Shown piece by piece: positions 26,205-34,033 of a stretch of 64,000 nucleotides of DNA. How positions within the stretch are numbered: the stretch's first letter is position 1; every line of letters begins with the position of its first letter. A model generated the notes under the pieces. That model was given only the letters and a program-made list of their open reading frames with translations. It was not told where the DNA came from and made no database searches. The stretch is taken from the NCBI RefSeq assembly GCF_016894265.1, contig NZ_CP069791.1:2108001-2172000 (forward strand), written 5' to 3'. The position numbers and the translations under genes are program-made. The DNA comes from Corynebacterium tuberculostearicum (lineage in GTDB: Bacteria > Actinomycetota > Actinomycetes > Mycobacteriales > Mycobacteriaceae).

Positions 26205-26591
26205 TTAACCCAGCGGCGCGTACATGAGGTTCGCGCGCTGCACCTCGCCACGTGTGGTCGGGTCAAAGGTCGCGCACAGGGCGGCCGCCACGTAGCGCAC
26301 GCCACCCTCCGGAGCAGAGGAGCCGACCCGCTCGGCGCAGTTCTGCAGGGCCGGCAGGCCGATGTCGTCGCCCGGCGAAGTCATGGAGAAGAAGGACGCG
26401 GCCATCATGGTGTCACCATCGGCACGCACATACTCGGAAGAGCCCTTGATGGCCTGCCAGGCAATCGCGCCAACGGGGTCGGTACGGAATTGGTCCCGCT
26501 CAGTCTGGGTCAACTCGGCGTTGGCGGCGGGTACGGACAGAGAGGCGACGAGGAACGCAGCGCATGCTGCGAGGAAAGAAGACTTTTTCAT
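26205..26591 (-). CDS. Small secreted protein of unknown function
   Basis: A 128-residue protein with a clear Sec signal peptide (MKKSSFLAACAAFLVASLSV, cleavage probably after AANA) and a mature part of about 105 residues with two Cys (positions near 84 and 107) that could form a disulfide. No catalytic motif recognised. It lies in the scarred IS-containing block between a broken gntK and a decayed transposase, alone on its strand; whether it is expressed is unknown. Signal peptide and intact frame argue for a real gene. Confidence 0.6.
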   Translation of the reverse strand: MKKSSFLAACAAFLVASLSVPAANAELTQTERDQFRTDPVGAIAWQAIKGSSEYVRADGDTMMAASFFSMTSPGDDIGLPALQNCAERVGSSAPEGGVRYVAAALCATFDPTTRGEVQRANLMYAPLG

Positions 26592-26839
26592 AGCAATATT
26601 GTATCCCCGTGCATTGGAGTTGTCCTGGTATTCCTTCGCTATTGTCCAGAGGACCCGCTTGTTGCGCGAAGGATGGAAGCGCGCAGCTGGCGTATCTCAG
26701 TGGCCCCACGCGGCAGCACCCACCCAGCAGGCTAGCACCGGCAGCCACGAGATCCGTTACGGCCTCAGCCAGGCTCGCCGCGCCAACGGAGGCTGGCCGC
26801 CAATCATGGGCGCCGTTGTCCCAGCCGAGGCTTGTGTCC
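26592..26839. other. Non-coding remnant between the secreted-protein gene and the transposase remnant
   Basis: About 250 bases with no supported gene on either strand. The transposase frame is not recognisable here and the other IS end was not found. Part of it must carry the promoter of the secreted-protein gene. Confidence 0.4.
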
Positions 26840-27761
26840 AGATCTGGCCGTGGGCGTAGTCTTCACCGGGGTTTTCCCGCCGCCAGGTTTCAATCACCTC
26901 AGGCACGGTGGAGGTTTCACCGACAAAATGTAGTGCAGACCTGCATCGATGAGTGCTTGCTTGTTCGCCGCTGAAACCATGCCCGCATCAGCAACGACGG
27001 TAACCTCGTCGAGCTGGTAGGCATCTTAGAACCGTGTGATCATCGGTAGCATCGTGTGGGTTTATACCGAGTTGCCAGCAAACGCGCCCACATGCAGTGG
27101 AAACCCGGTGGCATCAGTAAGCAGCCCGACAAGGTTTTGTGGCTCCACACGGCGTTCTTTGGAAACTAGGGAGTTGCGAAGCTCATCAGGAGTATCGGCT
27201 TCAAAGTACAAGATGGTCACGTCGTACAAGTTAAATGCGCCTGGCCCAATACCTGCATGATGGGCCAACGCTTGGGTTTGTATCTCCCCGAACGATTCGG
27301 TGGCGAAGGAGGAAAGACGCCTCTGGATGGTGCGGTAGCTTGCGCTGGTGATGCCAACCTCAGCAAGAGTCTCGATGAAATCCAGCTTTAAGCTGGGATG
27401 GATGATCCGGGCACGCACCAGAACACGAAGCACCGGATCATCGCCGCTTGCTGCAGCAAGGCCTAACTCGTTGAAACACGCATCAATACAGTCCAGCAAG
27501 TATCCAGCCCGCTGACCGGCTACCGGCAGCGGGTTGGAAACGCTGCCTGTTGCCGGTGGGGTGTGTAACCTCGCCGAAGTCCATTGCGAGTTGGTCACCA
27601 TCGACGATGCGTTGAGCCTCAGCCCGCAAAAGCGCAAGCTCAGACTCTGAATGCGCTGAGCCGATATGCTTCATTCTTTTCGCACTTTTGCGTTCAGAGA
27701 ACACCACGTGCACCGCTATCGCTCCTGAGTCGGTCTTGACGGTGCGAATATAAGGACTCAC
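26840..27761 (-). pseudogene. IS1634-like transposase remnant
   Basis: Decayed transposase. From GTG 27761 the frame reads SPYIRTVKTDSGAIAVHVVF, then KHIGSAHSESELALLRAEAQ, as in IS1634/IS1549-type proteins. After a frameshift near 27520 comes NLYDVTILYFEADTPDELRN (first catalytic Asp) and KERRVEPQNLVGLLTDATGF; then two stops and VVADAGMVSAANKQALIDAG (second Asp region) and, after another frameshift, GETSTVPEVIETWRRENPG. Recognisable sequence ends near 26840, before the C-terminal part with the catalytic Glu. The element cannot move on its own. Confidence 0.8.
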
Positions 27762-27797
27762 CAAAATCAGACTACTGAACACCCCGGAACTACCCAC

Positions 27798-27886
27798 TTA
27801 GTGCGGAAAAATCCCACCCGCAAACAAAACCACCAGGTAACAGTGTCAAGAGTGACGTTACTCACCTGCCCATGACCTAAGTCAGG
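27798..27886. repeat. IS right end with terminal inverted repeat, second copy of the 25519-25609 sequence
   Basis: This 89-base segment upstream of the transposase start aligns with 25519-25609 (shared TTAGTGCGGAA.AATCCCAC, CACCAGGTA.CAGTGTC, ATGACCTAAGTC). It ends in TGACCTAAGTCAGG (27873-27886), the inverse complement of the MITE left end. The pair forms a 2.3-kb direct repeat. Confidence 0.7.
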
Positions 27887-27901
27887 TTAGACTAAGGGCT
27901 T

Positions 27902-28279
27902 ATGGGATTAAAAGACGCCCTCGCCCGACTTACCGGCGCGCAGCCCCCGCGCTTAGCTCACCCCGATTTCACCGCCCCCACCGCACGGGTAGAAAAACTG
28001 GAAATCCACACCGCTGGCCCGCTTATCATTGTGGTCACTAATCAGCCCGGCGCGGAAGTGCTCTGCGAGTTAGCCCGCGCCCGTGAATCCGCTACCTTGG
28101 TCTCTCCCGCTGCCACGGTTCATTTTGCCGCCACAAACAAGGAAGCCCTTCCCATCAAAGATCCCCGGCGCGGCTGGGTCATTCCGCTTACGCCCGCGCT
28201 TGCCGACGCCCTCGTAGACCACCTCCCCTACCCCGGCGACTATGAACTTTCCCCCGCCGTCGCCGTGGTGGTGGAATAG
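27902..28279 (+). CDS. Conserved-looking protein of unknown function (intact copy)
   Basis: A 125-residue soluble protein (MGLKDALARLTGAQPPRLAH...). No signal peptide, membrane helix or known motif. A strand-rich core is suggested by LEIHTAGPLIIVVTNQPGAE and the Pro-rich ending AVAVVVE. Its first 24 codons also occur, diverged, at 25433-25507, on the other side of the IS-containing block. The gamma-carbonic anhydrase gene starts 20 bases after its stop, so they may be cotranscribed. The right IS end lies only 15 bases before its start codon, so its native promoter may have been replaced. Confidence 0.65.
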   Translation: MGLKDALARLTGAQPPRLAHPDFTAPTARVEKLEIHTAGPLIIVVTNQPGAEVLCELARARESATLVSPAATVHFAATNKEALPIKDPRRGWVIPLTPALADALVDHLPYPGDYELSPAVAVVVE

Positions 28280-28298
28280 TTTCCTAGAAAGGACTGAC

Positions 28299-28838
28299 AT
28301 GCTGCTTTTGCCTTGTGCTGGGAAGAAGCCGCGCATCCACCGCAGTGCGTGGATTGCGCCCAATGCCACCATCATTGGTGATGTAGAAATCGGCCCGGAT
28401 TCCTCCGTCTTTTATGGCGCCGTACTGCGCGGCGACGTGGGCGCAATTCACATTGGCTCTAGGTGCAATATTCAGGACAATTGCGTCTTCCACGTAGAAG
28501 AGGACACGCCGTGCGTACTAGAAGATGATGTCACGGTGGGACACATGGCGATGGTTCATGCCGCGCATGTGGAGGCCGGTTCCCTGGTGGGTATGTCCTC
28601 TTCGCTGCTCTCGCGCTGCACTATTGGCACCGGCTCGCTCATCGCGGCAGGCGCCGTGGTACTGGAAGGAACCACCATTGCGCCGCGGAGCCTTGCCGCC
28701 GGCGTGCCGGCCAAGGTGCGCCGCGAGCTCAGCCAGGAAGAGTCACAGGCCTTCATTGCGCATGCTGCCCGCTACGTGGACTGCGCGCGCAGCCAATCCG
28801 ATGTGGCTTTGAGTCTGGAGGAGGTCACCTTTGATTAA
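28299..28838 (+). CDS. Gamma-class carbonic anhydrase family protein
   Basis: A 179-residue left-handed beta-helix protein. Hexapeptide repeats run through residues 20-150 (IHRSAWIAPNATIIGDVEIG). The three zinc-type histidines are in CVFHVEED and GHMAMVHAAHVEAG, as in the gamma-CA/YrdA family. Members hydrate CO2 or serve as ferripyochelin-binding-like proteins of unclear activity. The ATG at 28299 follows AGAAAGGA. Its stop overlaps the stop of the convergent membrane-protein gene by 4 bases. Confidence 0.88.
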   Translation: MLLLPCAGKKPRIHRSAWIAPNATIIGDVEIGPDSSVFYGAVLRGDVGAIHIGSRCNIQDNCVFHVEEDTPCVLEDDVTVGHMAMVHAAHVEAGSLVGMSSSLLSRCTIGTGSLIAAGAVVLEGTTIAPRSLAAGVPAKVRRELSQEESQAFIAHAARYVDCARSQSDVALSLEEVTFD

Positions 28839-29488
28839 AGGGAAAGCACGCCCATGAGGATGAGGAAGACCGCCACGAGGTAGCCGCCGAAGAGCGCCAC
28901 CTGGGTGCTATTGGCGCGCGCCGCGGCAAAAAGACGGCCGGCGGCCGATTCCGGATGGGCGCGCACCACCGCAATAAAAAGGCCACAGATAGTGGGCAGG
29001 GACAAAGCCAGGCTGGCGTACCACACCAAGCCGCCGTACTGAGCGGCCGGAGCGATGTCTTCGGTAGCCAGGTGCATGAGCCCGTAATAAAACGGCACCG
29101 AGGTCAGCGATTGCACCACGCCCATAATGAAACCGATAATCGCGGTAAGCAGCGATGGAGTACGCAACGGCTCGAGCAGCCGATTTACCAAGGCATTGGG
29201 CTGGCCTTGAGAGCGCCACGAGCCAAACCCCACCGCGATGCCGACTGCGACAAGTACCCAGCCGGCAACGGGCGAGCTCAAAATGGCCTCGATCTGGTCT
29301 TTTACTCCCAGCAGCACAAACATCACCACGGCCGCCGCGGCGAGGACTCCCATCCAGTCTCCTATCACCACTAAGGAGGCAATGCGCCGGTACTTGCCGC
29401 GGGGCAAGATGATGCCAATGGCCACGAGGATTCCGATGAGTAAGGCATTGACGGAATCCAGGAGGGCAAAACTAACGGCGTGGAGCAT
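28835..29488 (-). CDS. Six-helix membrane protein of unknown function
   Basis: A 217-residue membrane protein with about six hydrophobic segments. The N-terminus (MLHAVSFALLDSVNALLIGI) and two similar halves resemble GAP/LysE-like small transporters, but this is a weak impression. The middle (SWRSQGQPNALVNRLLEPLR) is polar and cytoplasmic. The ATG at 29488 is chosen because hydrophobic sequence follows; an ATG at 29539 adds 17 Gly/Ala-rich residues. It reads away from the mmpL gene and converges with the carbonic-anhydrase gene. Confidence 0.6.
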   Translation of the reverse strand: MLHAVSFALLDSVNALLIGILVAIGIILPRGKYRRIASLVVIGDWMGVLAAAAVVMFVLLGVKDQIEAILSSPVAGWVLVAVGIAVGFGSWRSQGQPNALVNRLLEPLRTPSLLTAIIGFIMGVVQSLTSVPFYYGLMHLATEDIAPAAQYGGLVWYASLALSLPTICGLFIAVVRAHPESAAGRLFAAARANSTQVALFGGYLVAVFLILMGVLSL

Positions 29489-29587
29489 GCCGGTCAGTCT
29501 ACCGCCCCATGCCGCCATCGCCGATACGCCTGAGGGCACAAGACCTATATCTCACGAGCAGCTTCCTATGGTCCACCACACAGTTCT

Positions 29588-29623
29588 TTGCGCACATTCC
29601 GCAATTTTGCGTACACTATGCAA
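29588..29623. promoter_or_regulatory. Tandem candidate TetR operators upstream of the mmpL-tetR operon
   Basis: Two related 17-base dyads stand 19 bases apart start to start: TTGCGCACATTCCGCAA (29588-29604) and TTGCGTACACTATGCAA (29607-29623). They share 13 of 17 positions, and both are TTGCG...GCAA palindromes. They lie about 100 bases before the mmpL start codon, in an otherwise A/T-richer gap; the downstream TetR is the obvious ligand. A third dyad, GCGCGC-AGAATT-GCGCGC, lies near 29681-29700. Confidence 0.5.
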
Positions 29624-29719
29624 TGTTTCGCGTGGGGTGCACATTCCTCTTCCCCACGGATTCCTTATACATCTTCGCGCGCGCAGAATTGCGCGCATAC
29701 TGCACAAGAAAGCATATTT

Positions 29720-32098
29720 ATGTCTAAATTCCTCTACCGGCTAGGTAGCTGGTCCTACCGCAAGGTGTGGCCCTTCCTAGCCTTTTGGCTCATCGTCTTG
29801 GTGGCCATGGCGGGACTTACCGCCGGCTTTGCCAAGGCCCCCAACCCTAATTTCTCCATGCCGGAGATGGACTCCACCACCACCCAAGACAAGATGATGG
29901 AGCGCTTCGGCCAAGATACCGATGCCATGAGTGCACCCGAAGGCAGCGTGGTCATCCAAGCTCCAGAGGGGAAGAACCTCACCGATAAGCAGGTAGCCGG
30001 CGAGGTAGATGATCTCCTTGGCGAGCTCAAGGACACTGGCGCGCTCAAGGGCCAGGACAAGCTGGTCAGCCCGGTGATGGCTGCAGCCGGCATGGAAAAG
30101 CAAATGGGCGAAAAGATGAAGGCCCAGCACATGCCAGACGAGCAGATTCAAAAGAACCTGCAGCAGCTCTCCCCCCTGAGCGAGGATAAGTCCACCGGCA
30201 CCGTCACCATCACCTTTGATGCGGAAACCGTCATGGACATCCCAGAAGAGGACATGACCAAGGTCACGGACGTACTCAATAAGTACGACGAGGGCGACCT
30301 CACCGTGAAGTACCAGGGCAATGCCTTTAGCTCCGCTGGCCAAGAGATGGGTGGCAGCGCCGAGATTATCGGCCTCATCGTCGCCGCGATCGTGCTGCTG
30401 ATTACCTTCGGTTCCTTCGTGGCCGCTGGCATGCCGCTAATCTCCGCCATCATCGGTGTGGGCATTGGCATCCTCGGCGTGCAGGTATCCACGGTCTTTA
30501 CGGATACCATCTCCGATATGACCCCGACGTTGGCCTCCATGATTGGCCTGGCCGTCGGCATCGATTACGCGCTGTTTATTGTCAACCGCTTCCGCAACGA
30601 GCTCATCACCTCCTCTGGCCTCAACGATCTTTCGCCAAAGGAACTGGCCCAAGAGCTCAAGAAGATGGATAAGGCCACCCGTGCCCACGCCATGGGCATG
30701 GCGCTGGGCACCGCGGGCGGTTCCGTTGTCTTCGCCGGCACCACCGTGGTCATCGCCTTGGCCGCGCTGACCATTATCGGCATCCCGTTCCTGGGCACCA
30801 TGGCCATCGCCGCCGCAGCTACGGTCATCATCGCCGTATTGGTTGCCAATACCTTCATCCCCGCCCTGCTGGGACTCTTGGGCACCAAGATCTTCGCCGG
30901 CCGCGTACCTGGCCCCAAGGTTCCAGACCCAGAGGACGAAAAGCCCACCATGGGCCTGCGCTGGGTACGCCGCGTGCGTGCCCACCCGTGGCTGCACCTT
31001 GTCGCGGCCGTCGTTTTGCTGGGCACCCTGGCCGTACCATTTGCCCAGCTGCGCCTGGCCATGCCTACCGATGGCACCGCAAAGCCCGGCACCCCGCAGC
31101 GCGAGGCCTATGAGATCACGGCAGACGCCTTTGGCCCTGGCCGCAATGCCCCGATGATCGCGTTCGTTGATGTGGCCGATGTCCCTGAGCAGGACCGCAT
31201 GCCGGCCTTCCAGGACCTCCTGCAGGAGATCAATGGCAACGACGGCGTAGAAAACGCCCAGATCGTGCAGACCACGGACAACGGTGATGCTGCGCAGATC
31301 ATGATCACGCCTACCACCGGTGCAACCGATGAGGAAACCACCGAAACCCTTAACCACCTGCGCGATTACCAGGGTGAGTTTGAAAAGACCGGCGGTTCCT
31401 ACGGCATTACCGGTATCACCCCGATCTTCGATGACATTTCTGAGCGCCTCAATAACGTGCTCATCCCATACGTAGCCATCGTGCTGGGCCTGGCCTTCAT
31501 CGTCTTGATGCTGGTCTTCCGCTCCATCTGGGTACCGCTCATCGCCGCAGCCGGCTTCGCTTTGTCGATGGCCGCGACCTTCGGCATCACCGTGGCCATT
31601 TGGCAAGAAGGCATGTTCGGCATCGTCGACGACCCACAGCCGCTGCTTTCCTTCCTGCCCATCATGCTCATCGGCCTTACCTTCGGCCTGGCCATGGACT
31701 ACCAAGTCTTCTTGGTTACCCGCATGCGTGAGGGATTTGTCAATGGCAAGACGGCTGGCAACGCTACCTCGAATGGCTTCAAGCACGGCGCCCGCGTGGT
31801 CACGGCCGCAGCCCTCATTATGGTTTCCGTCTTTGCCGCCTTCATCTTGATGGACGAGCCGTTCATTAAGACCATGGGCTTTGCCCTGGCTGCGGGCGTG
31901 CTTATTGACGCCTTCGTGGTCCGCATGATGATCATCCCCGCTACCATGTTTGTGCTGGATAAGAAGGCATGGTGGTTCCCGCGCTGGTTGGATAAGATCA
32001 CGCCAAACATGGATATCGAAGGCGAGGCCTTGCACTCCGACCGCGAGGAACTCCTGCGCACCCAACGAGAGAAGGTAGGCGAAGCACACCGTGACTAG
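29720..32098 (+). CDS. MMPL-family RND transporter
   Basis: A 792-residue membrane exporter of the actinobacterial MMPL type. Helix 1 is at residues 15-38, followed by a large extracytoplasmic loop (about 40-200), a cluster of helices 2-6 (about 205-380) with the MMPL motif GLAVGIDYALFIVNRFRNEL, a second loop (about 420-570), and helices 8-12 including FGLAMDYQVFLVTRMREGFV. The two GxxxDY motifs are the proton-relay features of RND carriers. Exported cargo is unknown: lipids, siderophores or drugs are all possible. ATG 29720; the TetR gene overlaps its stop by 8 bases. Confidence 0.9.
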   Translation: MSKFLYRLGSWSYRKVWPFLAFWLIVLVAMAGLTAGFAKAPNPNFSMPEMDSTTTQDKMMERFGQDTDAMSAPEGSVVIQAPEGKNLTDKQVAGEVDDLLGELKDTGALKGQDKLVSPVMAAAGMEKQMGEKMKAQHMPDEQIQKNLQQLSPLSEDKSTGTVTITFDAETVMDIPEEDMTKVTDVLNKYDEGDLTVKYQGNAFSSAGQEMGGSAEIIGLIVAAIVLLITFGSFVAAGMPLISAIIGVGIGILGVQVSTVFTDTISDMTPTLASMIGLAVGIDYALFIVNRFRNELITSSGLNDLSPKELAQELKKMDKATRAHAMGMALGTAGGSVVFAGTTVVIALAALTIIGIPFLGTMAIAAAATVIIAVLVANTFIPALLGLLGTKIFAGRVPGPKVPDPEDEKPTMGLRWVRRVRAHPWLHLVAAVVLLGTLAVPFAQLRLAMPTDGTAKPGTPQREAYEITADAFGPGRNAPMIAFVDVADVPEQDRMPAFQDLLQEINGNDGVENAQIVQTTDNGDAAQIMITPTTGATDEETTETLNHLRDYQGEFEKTGGSYGITGITPIFDDISERLNNVLIPYVAIVLGLAFIVLMLVFRSIWVPLIAAAGFALSMAATFGITVAIWQEGMFGIVDDPQPLLSFLPIMLIGLTFGLAMDYQVFLVTRMREGFVNGKTAGNATSNGFKHGARVVTAAALIMVSVFAAFILMDEPFIKTMGFALAAGVLIDAFVVRMMIIPATMFVLDKKAWWFPRWLDKITPNMDIEGEALHSDREELLRTQREKVGEAHRD

Positions 32099-32690
32099 TC
32101 TGCGCGAAGAAAAGAAGCGAGCTACGCGTCAGGCCATGGCCGATGCGGCAGCGCGCCTCGTCCTCGACGGCGGCGCCGAAGCCGCCACGATCTCCGGCAT
32201 CACCGCGGCCGTCGGGGTCTCCTCGCGCACCTTTCACAACTACTTCTCCTCGGTGGCCGATGCCCTGCTGTACTTCACGGCAGACGTGTTGGAATCCTTC
32301 GCCGCGGATATCCCCTCCGTGTGCCCTGGTAAAAGCGTTACCGCCGTCTTAGAGGCAGCGCTGCTCGAGTCCTTGGAAGACGAAGAAAAGGAGCTGCGGT
32401 CCCTCCATACGCTCTACCGCATTGGTGAGGCCCTGGATAACCTCAGCCACACCTCCGAAGAGAGGAAGCGCTTCGAGCGCGTATCTGACACCATCATTTC
32501 CGCCTTCCAGCAGCGCGGAACTGATTACACGGACTATGAGCTAGGCGTCGTCCTCAATGCGTGCGCCGGCGGCAGCGTTGCATTCCGGCAGGAGCTGGAC
32601 CGGCGCCAAGCGGCGGGAGAAAGTATCAGCCTGGCTGATAAGAAGAAGCTGGTAAAGGACACTTTTTCCGTCCTGCGCACCCTCGACTAG
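32091..32690 (+). CDS. TetR-family regulator coupled to the MMPL transporter
   Basis: A 199-residue regulator. The N-terminal HTH (residues 10-55) reads KRATRQAMADAAARLVLDGG, then ISGITAAVGVSSRTFHNYFS. The remainder is helical ligand-binding domain of normal length. It starts with GTG at 32091, overlapping the mmpL stop by 8 bases. Being the second gene of the operon it presumably represses the operon through the two dyads at 29588-29623, with an MMPL substrate or related compound as inducer (inference). Followed by a terminator. Confidence 0.9.
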   Translation: MTSLREEKKRATRQAMADAAARLVLDGGAEAATISGITAAVGVSSRTFHNYFSSVADALLYFTADVLESFAADIPSVCPGKSVTAVLEAALLESLEDEEKELRSLHTLYRIGEALDNLSHTSEERKRFERVSDTIISAFQQRGTDYTDYELGVVLNACAGGSVAFRQELDRRQAAGESISLADKKKLVKDTFSVLRTLD

Positions 32691-32724
32691 TCGCTAGCGC
32701 GCTACACCATAGGTTCATTCACTG

Positions 32725-32772
32725 TTAACCCTGCATGGCCCAAATATACGGGCTATGCAGGGTAAAATTTTC
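32725..32772 (+). terminator. Terminator after the mmpL-tetR operon
   Basis: TTAACCCTGCATGGCCC (32725-32741) pairs with GGGCTATGCAGGGTAA (32750-32765) with one mismatch and one extra base, then AAATTTT. The TAAAAT within the distal side could also serve as a -10 for the next operon. Confidence 0.75.
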
Positions 32773-32813
32773 CCTTAGCCTCAGCACGACAACTAGCTCT
32801 GGAGAATGACACA

Positions 32814-34016
32814 GTGAAGATAGCGATTCTTGGTGGCGATGGCTTTTGTGGATGGCCCGCTTCCCTATTCCTTTCGGATCAAGGCCACGAGGTCGCTATC
32901 GTTGATAACCTCTCCCGGCGCGCCATCGATGCGGAACTAGGCGCCGAATCCCTCACGCCCATCGCTTCCATTGAGGAACGCTTGGCGGCGTGGAAAGAGG
33001 TCAGTGGGAAAGATATTTCCTTCGCCAACATCGATATCGCCAAGGATTACGCCGGGTTCGTGGAGTTCCTCCGTTCCTTCGCTCCGGATGCCGTCGTGCA
33101 TTTCGCGGAGCAGCGCGCCGCGCCTTACTCCATGAAAAATCCCACCACCAAGCGCTACACGGTGGATAACAACATCAATGCCACCCATAACCTTTTAGCC
33201 GCAGTTGTAGAAACCGGCCTCGATATTCACGTCGTTCACCTCGGAACCATGGGAGTCTACGGTTACGGCACCGCCGGTATGCAGATCCCTGAGGGCTACC
33301 TGGATATCAAGGTGGCCGTACCGGAACAGGGTGAGGTGGAAAAATCTATCCTCTACCCTTCCAATCCGGGTTCGATTTACCATATGACGAAGGTCCTGGA
33401 TCAGCATCTTTTTGCCTACTACGCCAAGAATGATGAGCTGCGCATTACCGACCTGCACCAGGGCATTGTCTGGGGCACCCACACCGCCCAGACCCAGAAG
33501 GATGAACGCCTAATTAACCGCTTTGATTATGACGGCGACTACGGAACGGTATTGAACCGCTTCCTCGTGCAGGCCGGCATCGGCTATCCGCTGACGGTAC
33601 ATGGAACCGGTGGCCAAACCCGCGCCTTCATCCACATTCAAGACATGGTGCGCTGCATCGAGCTCGCTCTGGAAAATCCACCATCGCGCGGTGACCGCGT
33701 AAAAATCCTTAACCAAATGACGCAAACCCACCGCGTGCGAGACTTAGCAGAACTCATCGCTGACATCTCTGGCGCCGAGGTGGCTTATGTTCCTAATCCG
33801 CGCAAAGAGTCGGCTGAGAACGAGTTGCACGTATCCAATGACACCTTCCTGGGGCTCGGCCTTAACCCCACCACGCTTTCTGAAGGCCTACTCCACGAGG
33901 TCGAAGAGGTTGCTAAGAAATACGCGGACCGCGTTGACCGCAGCAAGATTCCGGCCCAGTCTTTGTGGACCGCACAGCAGGCAGCGGGCGTTCCACACAC
34001 CGCGCAGCAGAAATAA
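32814..34016 (+). CDS. sqd1: UDP-sulfoquinovose synthase (SQD1-type)
   Basis: Makes UDP-6-sulfoquinovose from UDP-glucose and sulfite, the head-group donor of sulfolipid SQDG. The 400-residue extended SDR has the NAD motif GGDGFCGWPASLFL at residues 7-20 (the GDGxCGW form is characteristic of SQD1), VDNLSRR and ESLTPIASIEERLAAWKE, VVHFAEQRAAPYSM, the catalytic Thr145 in HLGTMGVYG, and Tyr189/Lys193 in YHMTK. LTVHGTGGQTRAFIHIQDMV and VPNPRKESAENE also match the family. By eye it follows plant SQD1 along its whole length. It starts with GTG at 32814 after GGAGAATGAC. A GT4 gene follows after 17 bases. Confidence 0.88.
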   Translation: MKIAILGGDGFCGWPASLFLSDQGHEVAIVDNLSRRAIDAELGAESLTPIASIEERLAAWKEVSGKDISFANIDIAKDYAGFVEFLRSFAPDAVVHFAEQRAAPYSMKNPTTKRYTVDNNINATHNLLAAVVETGLDIHVVHLGTMGVYGYGTAGMQIPEGYLDIKVAVPEQGEVEKSILYPSNPGSIYHMTKVLDQHLFAYYAKNDELRITDLHQGIVWGTHTAQTQKDERLINRFDYDGDYGTVLNRFLVQAGIGYPLTVHGTGGQTRAFIHIQDMVRCIELALENPPSRGDRVKILNQMTQTHRVRDLAELIADISGAEVAYVPNPRKESAENELHVSNDTFLGLGLNPTTLSEGLLHEVEEVAKKYADRVDRSKIPAQSLWTAQQAAGVPHTAQQK

Positions 34017-34033
34017 GCAGCGACTTTCCTACC

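Noticed and set aside
25433..27901. A simple target-site duplication from one IS insertion
   Set aside because: The flanking copies are about 90 bases long and only about 85% identical, far larger and more diverged than IS target duplications.
30437..32089. A 550-codon minus-strand frame opposite the MMPL gene
   Set aside because: Shadow of the mmpL codon pattern; low-complexity His/Gly/Asp-rich translation with no recognisable domain.
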